This document shows, in pieces, positions 5,834 to 8,873 of a DNA stretch of 8,873 nucleotides (position 1 is its first letter; each line of letters starts with the position of its first letter). The DNA is taken from the NCBI GenBank assembly GCA_009778255.1, contig WRKD01000137.1, positions 1 to 8,873 of the forward strand, written 5' to 3'. The translations under genes and the position numbers were made by a program. Under the pieces are notes generated by a model, which saw only the letters and a program-made list of their open reading frames with translations, had not been told where the DNA came from and ran no database searches. The stretch comes from Bacillota bacterium. Lineage in GTDB: Bacteria > Bacillota > Dehalobacteriia > UBA4068.

Positions 5834-7108
5834 ATGTGTTTAATCGAAGACATTCATGCCAGAGAAATTTTAGATTCCCGCGGTAACCCTACGGTAGAGG
5901 TAGAAGTTCTGCTCTCTAGCGGCGCCTTTGGCCGGGCGGCCGTGCCCTCAGGCGCTTCCACGGGAGTTCATGAAGCGGTGGAATTGCGGGATGGCGGCGA
6001 GCGCTATTGCGGCAAGGGCGTAATGCAGGCGGTGACCAATGTCAACACAATAATCGCTCCGGCTTTATGTGGGCAATGTGCCCTGGAGCAGGCAGCTATA
6101 GATGCGCAGTTAATAGCCTTAGACGGCAGTGAAAACAAGGGCAACTTAGGAGCCAATGCTATACTGGGAGTATCATTAGCCGTAGCCAAAGCGGCAGCGG
6201 CGGAATGTGGGCTAACGCTTTATCGCTACATAGGTGGGGTAAACGCGCGTGTATTGCCAGTACCAATGATGAATATTTTAAACGGTGGCAAGCATGCAGA
6301 CAATAATGTGGATATACAAGAGTTTATGGTTATGCCGCTGGGCGCAGGCAGCTGGAGCGCCGCCCTACGCACAGGGGCGGAAATTTTCCACAGCCTGCGC
6401 AAGGTACTGAAAAGCCGTGGCTATAATACCTCGGTTGGAGATGAGGGCGGCTTTGCTCCTAACCTTAGCTCTAACGAAGAAGCGTTGGAATGCATAGTGC
6501 TTGCTATAGAACAAGCCGGATACAAGCCTTATCAGGAAGCATGTATCGCCATAGATACAGCAGCCAGCGAACTTTATAAGGATGGCCTTTATCATCTTTC
6601 GGGAGAAGGCAGAATATTGACCTCAGACCAGATGATAGATTTCTATGCCGAATTAGCAAAAAAATACCCCATAGTCTCTATAGAAGACGGCCTTGCCGAG
6701 GATGACTGGGCAGGTTGGGCTCAATTGACTGCGCGTTTGGGTCATAAGTTGCAGATAGTGGGGGATGATCTATTCGTTACCAATACTAAACGCCTAGCCC
6801 GCGGCATTGCCGAGAAATGCGCCAACTCAATATTGATCAAACTTAACCAGATCGGTACTTTAACAGAAACCCTACAGACCATTGAAATGGCGCATAAAGC
6901 AGGTTTTACGGCTGTAGTCTCTCACCGCAGCGGCGAAACAGAAGATTCCACCATTGCCGATGTGGCTGTAGCTGTCAACGCCGGCCAAATCAAAACCGGC
7001 GCGCCTTCACGCAGCGACCGCGTAGCCAAATACAATCAACTTTTACGAATAGAAGAAGACCTGGATAGCACCGCCCTTTTTAGAAGAATAAACCTGCTTG
7101 GTTTATAG
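5834..7108 (+). CDS. eno: Enolase (phosphopyruvate hydratase)
   Basis: Enolase dehydrates 2-phosphoglycerate to phosphoenolpyruvate in the cytoplasm, using Mg2+. It has 424 residues, near the usual 425-435. The N-terminal domain shows AREILDSRGNPTVEVEV and the mobile loop AVPSGASTGVHEA. Barrel motifs include GDEGGFAPNL with the catalytic Glu204 and IDTAASE with metal ligand Asp241. They continue with SIEDGLAEDDW containing Glu284, VGDDLFVTN with Asp311-Asp312 as the third ligand site, the catalytic base Lys336 in LIKLNQIGT, and SHRSGETEDS. The ATG has an excellent GGAGG (5821-5825) eight bases upstream. The C-terminus after RIEEDL is short and unlike the common VYAGxxAF ending, which is a variable region. 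Metabolically it continues the gap-pgk-tpiA-gpmI block but is separated from gpmI by the AT-rich cassette, so it depends on read-through or a promoter I could not identify. Confidence 0.99.
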   Translation: MCLIEDIHAREILDSRGNPTVEVEVLLSSGAFGRAAVPSGASTGVHEAVELRDGGERYCGKGVMQAVTNVNTIIAPALCGQCALEQAAIDAQLIALDGSENKGNLGANAILGVSLAVAKAAAAECGLTLYRYIGGVNARVLPVPMMNILNGGKHADNNVDIQEFMVMPLGAGSWSAALRTGAEIFHSLRKVLKSRGYNTSVGDEGGFAPNLSSNEEALECIVLAIEQAGYKPYQEACIAIDTAASELYKDGLYHLSGEGRILTSDQMIDFYAELAKKYPIVSIEDGLAEDDWAGWAQLTARLGHKLQIVGDDLFVTNTKRLARGIAEKCANSILIKLNQIGTLTETLQTIEMAHKAGFTAVVSHRSGETEDSTIADVAVAVNAGQIKTGAPSRSDRVAKYNQLLRIEEDLDSTALFRRINLLGL

Positions 7109-7150
7109 GAAAAAATATGAAATAATTAGATCATTCATCGATAAAATGGA

Positions 7151-7180
7151 GGATCTATAATCTAGATTTTTATAATTTTT
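7151..7180 (+). terminator. eno: Candidate weak terminator after eno
   Basis: ATCTA (7153-7157) and TAGAT (7163-7167) form a 5-bp stem with a 5-base loop, extendable by two G-U pairs, followed by a T-rich tail TTTTATAATTTTT. The stem is AT-rich and weak, so efficiency is doubtful. The position 45-70 bp after the eno stop, before the convergent mtaB, is where a terminator is expected. A GGAGG at 7148-7152 just before the stem has no start codon within reach. Confidence 0.35.
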
Positions 7181-7189
7181 GCTGGTTTC

Positions 7190-8515
7190 TCATTTATCGT
7201 TTTTATTCACCAACAAATAGCCATCTCGATACTCCCATACTAGCACAGTACACAACCCGATAGGGGGTGGGCCGAAAGCGGGGAGTAATAAAGGCAGATA
7301 GTTTTCACTATGGCCGCTATAATAGGGCTGGCCTTGCATTACTATTTTCTGTTCATACAAGTATTCCAGCTCCTCACCAATGAAGGAGCGGGCATAGGCG
7401 GCGGCTAGTTCTTTAGCTAATTCTCCTAAAAGGGCAGCTCGACGTTGCTTTTCATTACGGGGTATTTGCTGTGTTAGGTTTGCCGCAAAAGTGCCGGGGC
7501 GTGGCGAATAGGGGAATACATGCAGGCGGGTGAAAGCCATTTGTTCACAAAAAGACAATGTGGTAAGAAATTCTTCGGCGCTTTCGCCGGGGTAACCAAC
7601 CATAATATCGCTGGTAATAGCGCAGCCATGGCGTTTAGCACGTAATTTTGCCAGCAAGGCGGCGTACTCGGCAGAGCTATAATGGCGGTTCATGGAAGCC
7701 AATACCTTGTCGCTGCCGGATTGCAGCGGTATATGTAAATGCGGGCAAATCCGCTGCTCTGAAGCCCATAAATGCAATAATTCTGTACTGAATTGTTGTG
7801 GTTCTATAGAACCCAAGCGTAAACGAAATTCTCCGGGAAGCGCAAGTATACTTTCTATTAAAGTTGCCAGATTTTGTCCTGTAGCCAAATCTTCCCCATA
7901 TGCGCCAATATGTATACCGGAAAGCACCACTTCTTTGTGTCCGGCTTGTATAAGTTCTCGGGCTTTAGCTACAGCCTCTTCCTGTGGTAGGGAGCGCACG
8001 GGACCACGCGCCAACGGGATTATACAATAATGGCAAAACTGCCCGCAGCCATCCGCAATTTTTAAATAAGCGCGCGCGCGTTTCTGACGATGCAAGTGGC
8101 CCAGAGAAGTCATAGGTGTTTTTTGAGAAATAAGAGAAACCTTGATTTGAGGCTGATCATGCGCCAGAAACTGTTCCACCAGGTTGGGAAGATCGGCCCG
8201 CTCATTTAATCCGGAAATAATATCGGCTGCATTAAGTTTAGCTATTTGGTTTGACGCAACTTGGGCATAACAACCTGTAACGACCAATACTGCCTGAGGA
8301 TATTCGCGCCGTAGGCGGCGAATAAGCGCGCGCGCTTTTTTCTCTGCTGTTTGTGTTACCGCGCAGGCATTGACGATATAAAGCGCCGCTTGTTCGGCAG
8401 AAAGAACCTCCTGCCAGCCTTGATCTAAAAACAAAGCAGCTAAGCCGTACCCTTCCTCCTGATTCACTTTGCAGCCAAAACTATATATTTTAAATGTTTT
8501 ATCCATAACACACAT
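7190..8515 (-). CDS. mtaB: tRNA (N6-threonylcarbamoyladenosine-37-C2)-methylthiotransferase MtaB
   Basis: This radical-SAM enzyme adds a methylthio group to t6A at position 37 of ANN-decoding tRNAs, forming ms2t6A. It has 441 residues. The N-terminal methylthiotransferase domain carries the three cluster cysteines Cys15 (FGCKVNQ), Cys51 (VNACAVT) and Cys82 (TGCYAQ). The radical-SAM domain has Cys157-x3-Cys161-x2-Cys164 (DGCGQFCHYC), followed by IIPLARGPVRS. Further family stretches are HLHIPLQSGSDKVLASMNR, ITSDIMVGYPGES and HVFPYSPRPGT. The last 65 or so residues fit a TRAM RNA-binding domain. The GCKVNQ motif favours MtaB over MiaB or RimO. The start is uncertain: ATG at 8515 has only a distant GGA, and the ATG three codons on (8506) would give a more family-typical N-terminus. 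It lies 54 bp downstream of prmA on the same strand and converges with eno. Confidence 0.95.
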   Translation of the reverse strand: MCVMDKTFKIYSFGCKVNQEEGYGLAALFLDQGWQEVLSAEQAALYIVNACAVTQTAEKKARALIRRLRREYPQAVLVVTGCYAQVASNQIAKLNAADIISGLNERADLPNLVEQFLAHDQPQIKVSLISQKTPMTSLGHLHRQKRARAYLKIADGCGQFCHYCIIPLARGPVRSLPQEEAVAKARELIQAGHKEVVLSGIHIGAYGEDLATGQNLATLIESILALPGEFRLRLGSIEPQQFSTELLHLWASEQRICPHLHIPLQSGSDKVLASMNRHYSSAEYAALLAKLRAKRHGCAITSDIMVGYPGESAEEFLTTLSFCEQMAFTRLHVFPYSPRPGTFAANLTQQIPRNEKQRRAALLGELAKELAAAYARSFIGEELEYLYEQKIVMQGQPYYSGHSENYLPLLLPAFGPPPIGLCTVLVWEYRDGYLLVNKNDK

Positions 8516-8569
8516 TCTTTATATGCTATCCCTGCGAAACGTGTAAAAAGTATCTACAAAGGTTATTGG
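8516..8569 (-). other. Short gap between prmA and mtaB
   Basis: This 54-bp gap holds no gene and no terminator. On the minus strand TTTACA (8547-8542) and TATAAA (8523-8518) are 18 bp apart and resemble a promoter. Transcription would begin at or beyond the mtaB start codon, which makes a true promoter doubtful. The ribosome binding site for mtaB is poor. Confidence 0.3.
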
Positions 8570-8873
8570 CTAATCATGCTTACAGCAAAAAGCCAGCCAG
8601 CATTCTCGTTCACGCTTTTCTAACACCTGCCAGCCATGAAAAGACAAAGCTTGCCGAACTTGTTGTTCTTTCTCGCAGAGAATTCCGCTGCAAATCCACC
8701 AACCGCCCGCCTTAAAAAAAGAGGCGGCGAATGCGGCTATTTCAATGATTACGTCGGCTACGATATTAGAAATCAGCACATGGGGCGCGAAGATACGGCA
8801 GGCGTTTTGTAAAGAAACATCTTGTAAAATATCGCCGGCTAAAAAAGGCAGGGTTTCTTCCGCAATATTACTA
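8570..8873 (-). CDS. prmA: Ribosomal protein L11 methyltransferase, C-terminal part (5' end outside window)
   Basis: PrmA methylates ribosomal protein L11 using S-adenosylmethionine. About 100 C-terminal residues are visible, and the frame is open through the window edge at 8873. The GTG near 8779 is an internal Val. The fragment contains GDILQD, then HVLISNIVADVIIEIA, matching the PrmA signature where the (A/S)NI.ADVI stretch forms the substrate-side motif of the Rossmann-like methyltransferase. It then continues with GGWWICSGIL and a Trp/Leu-rich end. The glycine-rich SAM motif I and the N-terminal L11-binding domain lie outside the window. The stop TAG is 54 bp before mtaB on the same strand. 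A prmA-rsmE-mtaB order is common in Bacillota, and rsmE is not present here. Co-transcription with mtaB is likely. Confidence 0.9.
   Translation of the reverse strand, partial: SNIAEETLPFLAGDILQDVSLQNACRIFAPHVLISNIVADVIIEIAAFAASFFKAGGWWICSGILCEKEQQVRQALSFHGWQVLEKRERECWLAFCCKHD

Noticed and set aside
8518..8547. Minus-strand promoter TTTACA-18 bp-TATAAA for mtaB
   Set aside because: The predicted transcript start would fall at or after the 8515 start codon and about 5 bases before the alternative ATG at 8506, leaving no leader. I judged it chance in AT-rich sequence.

Overview
The window looks like a chromosomal segment of a Bacillota (Firmicutes) bacterium of moderate GC content. The evidence is the gap-pgk-tpiA-gpmI-eno order of a lower-glycolysis operon, strong GGAGG-type ribosome binding sites, use of the cofactor-independent phosphoglycerate mutase, and a prmA/mtaB pair on the opposite strand. 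A finer placement (for example Negativicutes or Clostridia) cannot be made from this window alone.

Bases 1-4061 hold four consecutive plus-strand genes. They are the 3' part of gap (glyceraldehyde-3-phosphate dehydrogenase), pgk, tpiA and gpmI. Gaps between them are 9-39 bp and each gene has its own Shine-Dalgarno, so this is almost certainly one transcript. Together with eno (5834-7108) these enzymes carry triose phosphates to phosphoenolpyruvate. All key catalytic residues I could check are present.

The operon is interrupted between gpmI and eno by about 1.8 kb (4062-5833) that is clearly more AT-rich. Two sampled 60-base lines in it have 33% and 28% GC, against 55% for a sampled line of eno. 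It encodes a 350-aa ABC/AAA-type ATPase (4209-5261). Three bases later, in the same reading frame, comes a 167-aa protein (5265-5768) with a pattern resembling a PD-(D/E)XK nuclease core (DID...IEYK). An ATPase paired with a small nuclease-like partner and inserted in a housekeeping operon looks like an uncharacterised defence-type cassette. That is inference: no family match could be run. This is the most interesting part of the window.

Downstream, eno converges on a minus-strand pair. These are mtaB (8515-7190), a radical-SAM tRNA methylthiotransferase, and the 3' part of prmA (from 8873 down to 8570), the ribosomal protein L11 methyltransferase. The rsmE gene that often lies between prmA and mtaB in this phylum is absent from the 54-bp gap. 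No RNA genes, insertion sequences or CRISPR arrays were seen.
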